A DNA stretch of 17,075 bases, from contig CAZNSG010000167.1 in the NCBI GenBank assembly GCA_964575715.1, positions 1-17,075 of the forward strand, in the 5' to 3' direction. Source of the DNA: PNAI01 sp964575715. Its GTDB lineage: Bacteria > Pseudomonadota > Alphaproteobacteria > Rhizobiales > Xanthobacteraceae. How positions within the stretch are numbered: position 1 is the first letter of the stretch; every line of letters begins with the position of its first letter. The position numbers and the translations under genes were made by a program. Under the pieces are notes generated by a model that was not told where the DNA came from, did not search any database, and saw only the letters and a list, made by a program, of their open reading frames with translations. Of this stretch, positions 1-7,826 are shown one piece after another.

Positions 1-1
1 C

Positions 2-148
2 GGCCTGGAGGACGGGCGCATCATCGATGTCAATTCGCGCAAGACTCCGGTCGTTGGCGAGGATCTCAGCATTCTCCAGAATATCTTCCGCGGCTTGCTC
101 AATTCCAAGGCCGGCCCCGGCGGCAGCATACTCCAGCGGAAGCAGTAG
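2..148 (+). CDS. C-terminal end of a BamE/SmpA/OmlA-like outer-membrane assembly lipoprotein (5' partial)
   Basis: Frame 2 is open from the window edge to a TAG at 146-148 and gives 48 residues beginning GLEDGRIIDVNSRKTPVVGE and ending ILQRKQ. The GL-(E/Q)-DG-(R/K) stretch, then a polar segment with TP and a final hydrophobic ILQNIFRGLL helix, resembles the C-terminus of alphaproteobacterial BamE (SmpA/OmlA), a small lipoprotein of the beta-barrel assembly complex in the outer membrane. The lipobox and core domain lie outside the window, so identification rests on this tail alone. The gene converges on hppA, with a hairpin at 188-212 between them. It could be another envelope protein. Confidence 0.5.
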   Translation, partial: GLEDGRIIDVNSRKTPVVGEDLSILQNIFRGLLNSKAGPGGSILQRKQ

Positions 149-187
149 CGCATCTCCGATTGGGGCATCTGCATCGGTGCTATAGAG

Positions 188-212
188 AATGCCCAGGTCG
201 AGCCTGGGCATT
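188..212. terminator. Hairpin terminator shared by convergent genes
   Basis: AATGCCCAGG (188-197) pairs perfectly with CCTGGGCATT (203-212) around a 5-nt loop. It lies between two convergent genes, 40 nt after the stop of the upstream partial gene and 37 nt beyond the stop of hppA. There is no strong T-tract on either side, so its strength as an intrinsic terminator is uncertain. Confidence 0.55.
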
Positions 213-249
213 GTGAGATATCGAATATTCGATCCAAGAGAAGGCGCGA

Positions 250-2379
250 TCAACGCGCCAGCACCGCCAGAAGCAGTAGCGCCACGATGTTGGTGATCTT
301 GATCATCGGGTTCACCGCCGGCCCTGCGGTGTCCTTATAGGGATCGCCGACGGTATCTCCGGTTACCGCCGCCTTGTGGGCATCCGACCCCTTGCCGCCG
401 TAGTGCCCGTCCTCGATGTATTTTTTGGCGTTGTCCCAGGCGCCGCCGCCCGACGTCATCGAGATCGCCACAAACAGGCCGGTGACGATCACGCCGAGCA
501 GCATGGCGCCGACCGCCGAAAAGCCCGCCGACTTTCCGGCCGCACCGCCGCCCGCGACAAAATAGATCACGAAGTAGACCACGATCGGCGAGAGCACCGG
601 CAGCAGCGAAGGAATGATCATCTCCTTGATCGCGGCCTTGGTCAGCAGGTCGACGGCGCGGCCGTAATCCGGCTTCTCCGTGCCTTTCATGATGCCCGGC
701 TTCTCGCGGAACTGCCGGCGCACTTCTTCCACGATTGCGCCGGCCGCGCGGCCGACCGCCGTCATGCCCATCGCTCCGAAGAGATACGGCAAGAGACCGC
801 CGAACAGGAGGCCCGCGACGACGTAGGGATTGTTGAGCGAGAAGTCGGGTTGTACGCCGGCGAAATATTTGTGTGTGGCGGAGTTGGCGATGAAGAACTT
901 GAGGTCCTCGTTGTAGGCCGCAAACAGCACCAGTGCGCCCAAGCCGGCCGAACCGATGGCATAGCCCTTGGTCACGGCCTTGGTGGTATTGCCGACCGCA
1001 TCGAGCGCATCGGTTGATTTGCGCACGTCCTTTGGCAGTCCCGCCATTTCGGCGATGCCGCCGGCGTTGTCGGTCACCGGTCCGAATGCATCGAGCGCGA
1101 CGACCATGCCCGCAAGCGCCAGCATGGTTGTCACCGCGATGGCGATGCCAAACAGGCCGGCGAGCGCATGGGTGACCAGGATGCCAGCGATGATGACGAT
1201 GGCCGGCAACGCCGTTGCCTCCATCGAGATCGCTAGACCCTGGATCACGTTGGTGCCGTGGCCGGTGATCGACGATTTTGCAATCGACTGCACCGGACGA
1301 AAGTTTGTGCCGGTGTAGTATTCGGTGATCCAGATGAGAAGACCGGTCACCGCAAGACCGACGACGCCACACCAGAACAGCGTCGTGGAGGTGAACGCCT
1401 TCCCCGCCACGGTCAACGGCGTATCAAAGCCGATCAGCCAGTAGATCACGATCGCAATGCCGACCAGTGAGAGCACGGCGCTGGCGATGAAGCCCTTATA
1501 GAGCGCGCCCATGATCGACTGGCTGGCGCCGAGCTTGACGAAAAAGGTGCCGATGATCGAGGTGATGATGCAGATCCCACCTATCGCCAACGGCAATAGC
1601 ATCATGTTGTAGAGCAGCGGCGTTTCGGCAAAGAAGATCGCGGCCAGCACCATGGTGGCAACCGTGGTGACCGCATAGGTCTCGAACAGGTCGGCCGCCA
1701 TGCCGGCGCAATCGCCGACATTGTCGCCCACGTTGTCGGCAATCGTCGCCGGATTGCGTGGATCATCCTCCGGAATGCCGGCCTCGACCTTGCCGACGAG
1801 ATCGCCGCCCACGTCGGCGCCCTTGGTGAAGATGCCGCCGCCGAGACGGGCGAAGATCGAGATCAGCGATGCCCCAAAGCCGAGCGCGATCATGGCATCG
1901 ATCACGGTGCGATCGTTGACCGCAAGCTTGAGCGGGCCGGTGAGGATTCCGAAATAGACGGTGACCCCGAGCAGCGCCAGTCCCGCCACAAACATGCCGG
2001 TGATCGCACCCGCCTTGAAGGCGAGCTCGAGGCCGCCCGCCAGCGAGCCGATGGCCGCTTGCGCCGTGCGCACGTTCGCGCGCACCGAGACGTTCATGCC
2101 GATGAAGCCGGCCGCACCCGAGAGCACCGCGCCGATGGCAAATCCGATCGCCACCAGCCAGCCAAGGAAATATCCGACCACGAAGAAGATCACGACGCCT
2201 ACGCCAGCGATGGTGGTGTATTGGCGCTTGAGATAGGCCTGCGCGCCCTCGCGCACGGCCGCCGCGATCTCCTGCATCTTCGCGCTGCCGGCATTCGCCT
2301 GCATCACCGACCAAATCGCCCAGATACCGTAAACGATCGCAAGCAGACCGCAGACGACAATCAACCCCAAAGCTGTCAT
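250..2379 (-). CDS. hppA: K+-independent membrane H+-translocating pyrophosphatase
   Basis: A 709-residue, highly hydrophobic protein with about 16 membrane segments, the usual size for the family. It couples hydrolysis of pyrophosphate to proton export across the cytoplasmic membrane. The substrate-binding motif TKGADVGGDLVGKVE is at residues 185-199, the acidic stretch DNVGDNVGDCAGMAADLFE at 215-233, and the C-terminal GDTVGDPYKDTAGPAVNP near residues 675-692. The diagnostic GNTTKAVTKG (463-472) has Lys467 and Thr470, where K+-requiring enzymes carry Ala and Gly/Ala. This places it in the K+-independent class, as in Rhodospirillum rubrum. The ATG at 2379 starts a normal first membrane helix; the ribosome site before it is weak. 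It is separated from the MFS gene upstream by 147 nt with a possible promoter. Confidence 0.97.
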   Translation of the reverse strand: MTALGLIVVCGLLAIVYGIWAIWSVMQANAGSAKMQEIAAAVREGAQAYLKRQYTTIAGVGVVIFFVVGYFLGWLVAIGFAIGAVLSGAAGFIGMNVSVRANVRTAQAAIGSLAGGLELAFKAGAITGMFVAGLALLGVTVYFGILTGPLKLAVNDRTVIDAMIALGFGASLISIFARLGGGIFTKGADVGGDLVGKVEAGIPEDDPRNPATIADNVGDNVGDCAGMAADLFETYAVTTVATMVLAAIFFAETPLLYNMMLLPLAIGGICIITSIIGTFFVKLGASQSIMGALYKGFIASAVLSLVGIAIVIYWLIGFDTPLTVAGKAFTSTTLFWCGVVGLAVTGLLIWITEYYTGTNFRPVQSIAKSSITGHGTNVIQGLAISMEATALPAIVIIAGILVTHALAGLFGIAIAVTTMLALAGMVVALDAFGPVTDNAGGIAEMAGLPKDVRKSTDALDAVGNTTKAVTKGYAIGSAGLGALVLFAAYNEDLKFFIANSATHKYFAGVQPDFSLNNPYVVAGLLFGGLLPYLFGAMGMTAVGRAAGAIVEEVRRQFREKPGIMKGTEKPDYGRAVDLLTKAAIKEMIIPSLLPVLSPIVVYFVIYFVAGGGAAGKSAGFSAVGAMLLGVIVTGLFVAISMTSGGGAWDNAKKYIEDGHYGGKGSDAHKAAVTGDTVGDPYKDTAGPAVNPMIKITNIVALLLLAVLAR

Positions 2380-2443
2380 GGAAACGAATCCTTGATTGGC
2401 TGAGAAATGCCGAGCAGGCCCCTACCCGGCTCAAAGTCGCGCG

Positions 2444-2473
2444 GATATAGCCAAAATCCGGCAACCAACGCAA
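2444..2473 (-). promoter_or_regulatory. Possible sigma-70-type promoter of hppA
   Basis: On the minus strand TTGCGT (2473-2468) and TATATC (2449-2444) are 18 nt apart, about 65 nt upstream of the hppA start. This is the only reasonable box pair I see in the 147-nt gap. It is inferred by eye from consensus only. Confidence 0.3.
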
Positions 2474-2526
2474 CGCCAGACATGAACGGTGGTTTTGTGA
2501 TAGGGAAGAAACGCCCGTGGGCAGCG

Positions 2527-3744
2527 TCAGGCATCACTACGCCGCTCGCGCATAGCGAGCCACAGCATCAGGGCAGCGGCCGCTAACACCGGCGGAATCA
2601 AGACCCCATTGACCGCGATCCAGCCAAGCGTCGCAAGCAGTTTTCCGGAGGCGAATGAGCCGATCGCCATCGACCCGAAAATGAGGAAATCGTTGAACGC
2701 CTGGACCTTGTTGCGCTCCTCGTGCCGGTGGCACTTGGTCACCATGGTGGTTGCCCCGATGAACGCGAAGTTCCAGCCAAGCCCAAGCAGAATGAGCCCG
2801 GTCCAGAAATGCGCAATCGTGATGCCGGCGATCGAGATCAGCGCGCTTGCGACCATGAGCGCCAAGCCCGTCAGCACGATCCGATTTACGCCAAATCGCT
2901 GAATCAAACTGCCGGTAAAGAAGCTCGGCGCGAACATCGCCAGCATGTGCCACTGCAAGCCGAGCGTTGCATCGGTGACCGAATGCCCGCAATCGACCAT
3001 CGCGAGCGGCGCCGAAGTCATAACCAGATTCATCATGGCGAAAGACGCAACCCCGCACGCTACGGCGATCAAAAAACGCCGCGTCAGCGCAATCTCCATC
3101 AGCGGCCTGCCGCCGCTCGTGTGGCTACGCGCAATGGGCCGCGGAATTTTCAGGAAAATGAGCACGCCGCCCGCGAGCGCCGCCAGCACGGCCTGCCCGA
3201 TGTAGCTCGCGGCAAAGAGATACGGCGCCCAGAGGTCTTGGGTGAAGATGATAAGCTGGGGCCCGATCACGCTCGCGAACACGCCGCCGGCCAGCACCCA
3301 CGATACTGCCTTCGGCCGAAACCGCTCGCTTGCGGTATCGGCCGCGGCGAAGCGGTAGGATTGGTGCCCGGCCGCATAAAGCCCGCCGCAAAAGGCCCCG
3401 AAGCAGAATAGCGCGAACGATCCCATCAGCACGGCGGCACACGAAATCAATCCTGACAGCATGCCAACGGCGGTGCCTATTTGCAGCGCGAAGCGGCGGC
3501 CAAATTTCGCTGCGAGCCAGCCGATGGGCAGCGCACCTACCCACATGCCGATCACCATCATGGTGATGGACAGCGTCGCCATTCCGCGATCGGGCGCGAG
3601 CATCGCGCCTACGATGCCGCCGGTCGAAACGATGACCGCATTATTTCCGCCGGAGAGCGCCTGCGCGACCGCCAGCACAAGCGCATTGTGCTTGGCAAGC
3701 CGGTCATCGGCGACGACAACCGCAGGCTCCGCAATGGCCGACAT
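2527..3744 (-). CDS. Major facilitator superfamily (MFS) transporter
   Basis: A 405-residue protein with about 12 hydrophobic segments and both halves of the MFS fold. The loop between helices 2 and 3 carries the MFS motif A as GWLAAKFGRR (residues 75-84), and a degenerate second copy (SLIQRFGVNR) occurs in the C-terminal half. Start ATG at 3744 is preceded by GGAG at a suitable distance. It lies 71 nt downstream of the 2-hydroxyacid dehydrogenase gene in the same direction, so the two may be co-transcribed, and an organic acid could be the cargo. That substrate is only inferred from the neighbour. No specific MFS subfamily is recognised. Confidence 0.85.
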   Translation of the reverse strand: MSAIAEPAVVVADDRLAKHNALVLAVAQALSGGNNAVIVSTGGIVGAMLAPDRGMATLSITMMVIGMWVGALPIGWLAAKFGRRFALQIGTAVGMLSGLISCAAVLMGSFALFCFGAFCGGLYAAGHQSYRFAAADTASERFRPKAVSWVLAGGVFASVIGPQLIIFTQDLWAPYLFAASYIGQAVLAALAGGVLIFLKIPRPIARSHTSGGRPLMEIALTRRFLIAVACGVASFAMMNLVMTSAPLAMVDCGHSVTDATLGLQWHMLAMFAPSFFTGSLIQRFGVNRIVLTGLALMVASALISIAGITIAHFWTGLILLGLGWNFAFIGATTMVTKCHRHEERNKVQAFNDFLIFGSMAIGSFASGKLLATLGWIAVNGVLIPPVLAAAALMLWLAMRERRSDA

Positions 3745-3815
3745 GCAGGGATTCTCCGGAAAACCAGATTCTTTTACTGGGCTTGTCTGCGCGGCGCCAC
3801 TGCCCGCAACGCAGA

Positions 3816-5048
3816 TCAGAAGTGCAGTTCCCCGGGATGCCGTATGACCACGGCGCGTGCTTCAGCCGGCGCGTGCGCGCCGATCTGGCCCAAGGCGGCC
3901 TGAGTCTCCTCGGCCAAGAGATCGATCACATGGCCAGGCCCCTCGGGGCCGGCCGCACCAAGGCTCCAAAGGAATGCCTTGCCGGCAAAGGCGGCGGACG
4001 CACCGAGCGCGAGTGCACGCACCACATCGGTGCCGCTACGAATCCCGGAATCCATCAGCACGGCGGCGCGGCTGCCCACGGTTCTCACAACCGCCGGCAA
4101 GCAGTCGATCGCGGCCGGCAGCGCCTCGATCTGGCGCCCACCATGGTTGGACACCACGATGCCGTCGACCCCGAGCTTCACCGCCCGCTCGGCATCGGCC
4201 GGATGCATAATGCCCTTGACCACCAGCGGCCCTTTCCAGCGTTCGCGATAGCGCGCCACTTCCTCCCAGGAGAAAGCGCCGCCCATTTCGCTGCGCGCAA
4301 AGCGGATGACTTCATTGAGGCTCGCATTGGCGCCGGCATAATGCTTGATATTGACAAAACGCGGTTGGCCGTTTTTGAACATCGCCCAGGCCCAGCCCGG
4401 CGAGGTGACAATGTCCCACAGCATGTGCGGGCCAGGACGAAACATGCCGGCCCCTCCGAGTCCAACCATAACCTCGCGCGAGCGCGTGGTGCGCACCGGC
4501 ACATCGAGGGTGAGCATGAGCACATGGACGCCGGCCGCAGCCGCACGCCGCACGAGATCAAAGCCGATCGCATGGTCGTTCTTGGCGCAGCGATAAAGCT
4601 GGAACCAGAAAACATCGGGCGCTACTTCCGCGATCTGCTCGATGGTGGCGCCGCCGGCAAGCCCCAGCGTATAGGGCACGCGCGCCCGCTGTGCGGCCTT
4701 CGCCAGCAGCAGATCGGCGCCCGGCCACACGATCGACGGCCCGCCCATTGGCGCAACGCCGAACGGCGCGCTATAGCGGCGGCCGAACAGCTCGACCCCG
4801 ATCGGCGGCAAGCTCGGCATTACGCCGTAACGCGGCACCAGCTCGACCGCGTCGAGCGCGGCCCAGTTACGGGCAATGCCGGTGTCGGCGCCCGCGCCGC
4901 CGTCCATATATTCGAAGGCAAAGCGGGGCGCGTGGCGGCGGGCATGCGCCCGCAAATAGGCAATGGTGGGGAACCGGCGCTGCAAAGCGGCAAAGCGCGG
5001 GTTTTTTGCCAGCGCCGGGGCCGCCTCTTTGTTGATGACGTCGTGCAT
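3816..5048 (-). CDS. FMN-dependent alpha-hydroxyacid dehydrogenase (lactate dehydrogenase/glycolate oxidase family)
   Basis: A 410-residue protein that should oxidise an L-2-hydroxyacid to the 2-oxoacid using bound FMN. Visible family residues: FEYMDGGAGADT (45-56) at the N-terminus, the active-site tyrosine in FQLY (Tyr152), the flavin lysine in VVKGI (Lys278), the catalytic histidine and substrate arginine in SNHGGRQ (His302, Arg305), and the FMN-phosphate loop DSGIRSGTDVVRALALGA (333-350). Which acid is used (lactate, mandelate, glycolate or other) cannot be told. The tail after residue 380 is proline/alanine-rich and ends in PGELHF, unlike the usual ending. It has its own extended -10 promoter and a 9-nt direct repeat in the leader. 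It lies upstream of an MFS gene. Confidence 0.92.
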   Translation of the reverse strand: MHDVINKEAAPALAKNPRFAALQRRFPTIAYLRAHARRHAPRFAFEYMDGGAGADTGIARNWAALDAVELVPRYGVMPSLPPIGVELFGRRYSAPFGVAPMGGPSIVWPGADLLLAKAAQRARVPYTLGLAGGATIEQIAEVAPDVFWFQLYRCAKNDHAIGFDLVRRAAAAGVHVLMLTLDVPVRTTRSREVMVGLGGAGMFRPGPHMLWDIVTSPGWAWAMFKNGQPRFVNIKHYAGANASLNEVIRFARSEMGGAFSWEEVARYRERWKGPLVVKGIMHPADAERAVKLGVDGIVVSNHGGRQIEALPAAIDCLPAVVRTVGSRAAVLMDSGIRSGTDVVRALALGASAAFAGKAFLWSLGAAGPEGPGHVIDLLAEETQAALGQIGAHAPAEARAVVIRHPGELHF

Positions 5049-5052
5049 CGCT

Positions 5053-5077
5053 CAAGTTCCCAAGACTTTAAGTTCCC
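5053..5077 (-). repeat. Direct repeat AAGTTCCCA x2 in the leader of the dehydrogenase gene
   Basis: The 9-mer AAGTTCCCA occurs at 5053-5061 and 5069-5077 (plus-strand reading), 16 bp apart start to start. It lies between the -10 box and the start codon. Two same-facing copies about 1.5 helical turns apart could be a regulator site or a chance duplication. Confidence 0.4.
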
Positions 5078-5089
5078 ATATCGGCCGCC

Positions 5090-5098
5090 ATTATAGCA
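5090..5098 (-). promoter_or_regulatory. Extended -10 promoter of the hydroxyacid dehydrogenase gene
   Basis: The minus strand reads TGCTATAAT, a perfect extended -10 box, about 42 nt upstream of the start codon. It begins a few nt past the thiL stop. No good -35 box lies 17 nt upstream, which fits the extended -10 type. It suggests that the dehydrogenase and MFS genes are transcribed separately from the rib-thiL block. Confidence 0.5.
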
Positions 5099-5101
5099 GG
5101 C

Positions 5102-6121
5102 TCAGAAGTGGCTATACGAGGCGCGCGCGAATGCGAGCACCTTGCCATTGGTGGCTCGGAATCGCGCCCCCTTCCCCGCCACGATGGTTCCGATTTCGGT
5201 GAGTGCCACGCCGGCCGCGCGCGCCGCCGCCAGCAAGACCGCGAGTTTTGCCAGCGCCACCGTCGCGACGATCTCATAGTCGTCGCCGCCGGTGAGAATA
5301 GTTTCGATCTGCCTGCCATCGGCGGCAAGCGCCGCGCGCGCCGCGCCCGAGAGCGGCACGCACCCGGCATCGATCTCGGCCGCCACGCCGGAAGCCCGGC
5401 AGAGCTTCGCCAGATCGCCCGCGAGCCCATCGGAGACATCCATGGCCGCGGACGCATGCGTGCGCAGCGCTTCCGCCAGCGCATTGCGCGGCTGCGGCAG
5501 CAGATAACGTCCCAAGAGATGCTTGCGCATCGCGCCCGTCAGCTTCCATCGTTTGGCATTTGCGGGTTTATGCCGCAGTTTGAGCCCCAACGCCGCATCG
5601 CCGATCGTGCCGCTGACCACAACCCGGTCTCCGGCGCGCGCGCCGGAACGCCGCACCATGGTGCCCGCGGGCAGCGTGCCGAACGCGGCAATTGCGATTG
5701 TCACCGGTCCGCTGGTGCGATCGGTGTCGCCGCCCATGAGCGGGCAATCGTAGCGGAGCGCATCGTCGCCGAGCCCGCGCGCGAAATCGGAAAGCCATTT
5801 GTTGCCCACACTTTTCGGCAGGGCGAGCGAGAGCAGGAATCCAGCAGGCTTGGCGCCCTTGGCGGCGAGATCGGAAAGATTGACCCGCAGCGCCTTGCGC
5901 GCCACCGCGTCGGCCGGATCGCTTGCGAAGAAATGCATTCCCTCGACGATGGCGTCGGTCTTGAGCACCACGTCATGCCCGGCCGGCGGAGAAAGAATGG
6001 CGGCGTCATCCTCCAACCCGAACGCACCGGGATGGCGCGCCAGCGGCTTGAAGTGGCGTGCGATCAAACGGTCCTCGCCCGACAAAGCTTGTGACGGCGA
6101 CTTTGCCAGCGATTTGGCCAT
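5102..6121 (-). CDS. thiL: Thiamine-monophosphate kinase
   Basis: ThiL phosphorylates thiamine monophosphate with ATP to thiamine diphosphate, the active cofactor, in the cytoplasm. The 339 residues match the family length. PurM-like fold motifs are seen in order: LEDDAA (36-41), TDAIVEGMHF (55-64), GGDTDRTSGP (130-139), MDVSDGL (227-233) and GGDDYE (278-283); the Asp-rich motifs bind Mg2+ and ATP. The start ATG at 6121 is only 3 nt past the nusB stop, so translation is probably coupled. It is the last gene of the nrdR-to-thiL block, an arrangement common in alphaproteobacteria. No TPP riboswitch is visible. Confidence 0.97.
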   Translation of the reverse strand: MAKSLAKSPSQALSGEDRLIARHFKPLARHPGAFGLEDDAAILSPPAGHDVVLKTDAIVEGMHFFASDPADAVARKALRVNLSDLAAKGAKPAGFLLSLALPKSVGNKWLSDFARGLGDDALRYDCPLMGGDTDRTSGPVTIAIAAFGTLPAGTMVRRSGARAGDRVVVSGTIGDAALGLKLRHKPANAKRWKLTGAMRKHLLGRYLLPQPRNALAEALRTHASAAMDVSDGLAGDLAKLCRASGVAAEIDAGCVPLSGAARAALAADGRQIETILTGGDDYEIVATVALAKLAVLLAAARAAGVALTEIGTIVAGKGARFRATNGKVLAFARASYSHF

Positions 6122-6124
6122 GGT

Positions 6125-6619
6125 CTAGCCCGCCACCCTTCCGAACTCTTCCGCGCGTATTTGCCGCGCGAGCTGGTCGAGCACCGCATTGACCATGCCG
6201 GTCTCATCGGCATCCACGAAGGCGTGCGCCACATCGACATATTCCGACACCACGACGCGCGCCGGCACATCACGGCGATGGTCGAGTTCGTAGGCGCCCG
6301 CTCTTAAGATCGCGCGCAGCACGGTCTCGATGCGCTTGAGCGGCCAACCGTGCACGAGCGCGGCATCGATCAGCGGATCGAGCTTGCGCTGCTCCGCCAC
6401 CACGCCGCTCACGACCTCGCGGAAGAACGCAGCCTCGGCGGGAAGATATTGCTCGCCTTCGACCTCGCGGCCCATCCAATGTTTCTCGAATTCGGCCAGA
6501 ATATCGTCGAGCGTCGTAGCGGCCAGATCCATCTGGTAGAGCGCCTGCACCGCGGCCAGCCGCGCGGCGCCGCGGCGATTGGCGCGGCGGCCGTCCTTGG
6601 GTGCGATCGACTTCGCCAT
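6125..6619 (-). CDS. nusB: Transcription antitermination factor NusB
   Basis: NusB joins NusE (S10) on boxA RNA to form the antitermination complex needed for rRNA transcription. The 164-residue all-helical protein shows the family features RGAARLAAVQALYQMD (residues 16-31), LIDAALVHGWPLKRIETVLRAILRAGAYEL (83-112) and VVSEYVDVAHAF (123-134) followed by VNAVLD. A longer open frame reaches 7078, but that part is the shadow of ribH; the ATG at 6619 is 4 nt after the ribH stop and begins MAKSIAPKDGRR, with AGGG upstream. It sits between ribH and thiL. Confidence 0.96.
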   Translation of the reverse strand: MAKSIAPKDGRRANRRGAARLAAVQALYQMDLAATTLDDILAEFEKHWMGREVEGEQYLPAEAAFFREVVSGVVAEQRKLDPLIDAALVHGWPLKRIETVLRAILRAGAYELDHRRDVPARVVVSEYVDVAHAFVDADETGMVNAVLDQLARQIRAEEFGRVAG

Positions 6620-6623
6620 GGCC

Positions 6624-7151
6624 CTACCGTTTGGCGCCCTGGCGCTTAATATGGCGCTTGATCTCGACCAGCACGAGCGCGGCGCGTGCGGCGTCACCGC
6701 CTTTGTTGCCATCTTCCAGACGCGCCCGCGCCCGCGCCTGCGCCATGGTATCGACCGTGAGGATGCCGTTACCGATAGGCAGGAGCTGCGCGACCGAAAT
6801 ATCCACCAGGGCGCGCGCGGATTGCATTGCGACAATGTCGAAATGGAATGTCTCGCCCTGGATGACGCAGCCCAGCGCGACCACGCCGTCATAGGGTTGG
6901 CGCGCCCGTTCGGCAGCTTCCAGCGCGATGACGATGGCAGTGGGAATTTCGAGCGAACCCGGTACGCTGATACGATCCCACGTGGCACCGGCATCTTCCA
7001 GCGCACGTGTCGCGCCTTCGAGCAGCGCATCGGTGATATCGTCGTAGAAACGCGATTCCACCACGAGGATATGCGCACCTTTGACCTTTTTTACCTTGGT
7101 CGTGGCGCTCTTGGTGTTCTTAGCGCTTTTTGTCCGCTGCGGCTTGGCCAT
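6624..7151 (-). CDS. ribH: 6,7-dimethyl-8-ribityllumazine synthase
   Basis: RibH condenses 5-amino-6-ribitylaminouracil with 3,4-dihydroxy-2-butanone 4-phosphate to give lumazine, the penultimate step of riboflavin synthesis. Motifs: VESRFYDD (31-38), VPGSLEIP (63-70) and ALGCVIQGETFHFD (92-105) with catalytic His103. The open frame extends to 7202, but the ATG at 7151 has GGAG about 8 nt upstream, so I use that start (175 residues). The first 24 residues are Lys/Ser/Thr-rich and look like a disordered basic extension before the core beta-strand (GAHILVV). It is separated from ribE by 69 nt, the largest gap in the block. Confidence 0.96.
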   Translation of the reverse strand: MAKPQRTKSAKNTKSATTKVKKVKGAHILVVESRFYDDITDALLEGATRALEDAGATWDRISVPGSLEIPTAIVIALEAAERARQPYDGVVALGCVIQGETFHFDIVAMQSARALVDISVAQLLPIGNGILTVDTMAQARARARLEDGNKGGDAARAALVLVEIKRHIKRQGAKR

Positions 7152-7220
7152 GACTGCACTCCGTTCGCAGCGTGAGTAGCAAGAGCCTCCCTCTCCCCGC
7201 AAGAAGGATTTACGCTGGGA

Positions 7221-7826
7221 TTAGCGCGATTCCGCGAGCCGCGCCACATAGCGCGCCATCTGATCGATTTCGAGGTTCATGGCGTCGCCGACTTTCAGCT
7301 TGTCGAACGTCGTCACCACAAGCGTATGCGGGATGATAAGGACCGAAAAAGTGTCAGCCTTGACCTCGTTGACGGTGAGCGAAACACCATCGAGCGCGAC
7401 CGAGCCCTTAGGCGCGACAAAACGCATGAGCAGCGTGGGCGCACGCAGCATCAGGCGTGCCATGTCCGGCAAGGCCTCGTACACGAGGACTTCCGCAATC
7501 CCGTCCACATGGCCGGCAACCATGTGGCCGCCAAGCTCGTCGCCAACTTTCAGCGAACGCTCCAGATTGAGCCGCGTGCCGCGCATCCAGCGGCCGGCGG
7601 TGGTGACGTTGAGCGTCTCCGCTGCGGTATCGGCTGCAAACCACGCGCGGCCGCCCTCCTCGCCGCTATCGACCACGGTCAGACAAACGCCCGAGCAGGC
7701 GATCGACGAACCCAGCGCGATGGAGGAGCGCGGGTAGCCGCACGCGATCTTGAGCCGGCGCAAGCCCTCGCTCCGCACCTGCACATCGAGAACTTCGCCG
7801 ATATCCGTGGTGATGCCGGTGAACAT
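7221..7826 (-). CDS. ribE: Riboflavin synthase, alpha chain
   Basis: This enzyme dismutates two lumazine molecules to riboflavin plus the pyrimidine precursor. The 201 residues form two lumazine-binding barrel repeats: MFTGI at the N-terminus with GSSIACSGVCLTVV (39-52) in the first, and GGHMVAGHVDG (99-109) with KGSVALDGVSLTVNEV (140-155) in the second. The repeated (A/S)xxGVxLTV pattern is diagnostic. The start ATG directly follows the ribD stop with no base between, indicating coupled translation. Confidence 0.97.
   Translation of the reverse strand: MFTGITTDIGEVLDVQVRSEGLRRLKIACGYPRSSIALGSSIACSGVCLTVVDSGEEGGRAWFAADTAAETLNVTTAGRWMRGTRLNLERSLKVGDELGGHMVAGHVDGIAEVLVYEALPDMARLMLRAPTLLMRFVAPKGSVALDGVSLTVNEVKADTFSVLIIPHTLVVTTFDKLKVGDAMNLEIDQMARYVARLAESR

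Noticed and set aside
2495..2526. Intrinsic terminator after the MFS gene
   Set aside because: Only a 4-bp GCCC/GGGC stem followed by GTTTCTT; too short to call.
3783..5096. 437-codon open frame on the plus strand
   Set aside because: It is antisense to the hydroxyacid dehydrogenase gene, is Arg/His/Gly-rich and low in normal protein features; a GC-bias shadow.
6620..7078. N-terminal extension of nusB to 317 residues
   Set aside because: The extension is the out-of-frame shadow of ribH; the internal ATG at 6619 gives a normal 164-residue NusB.
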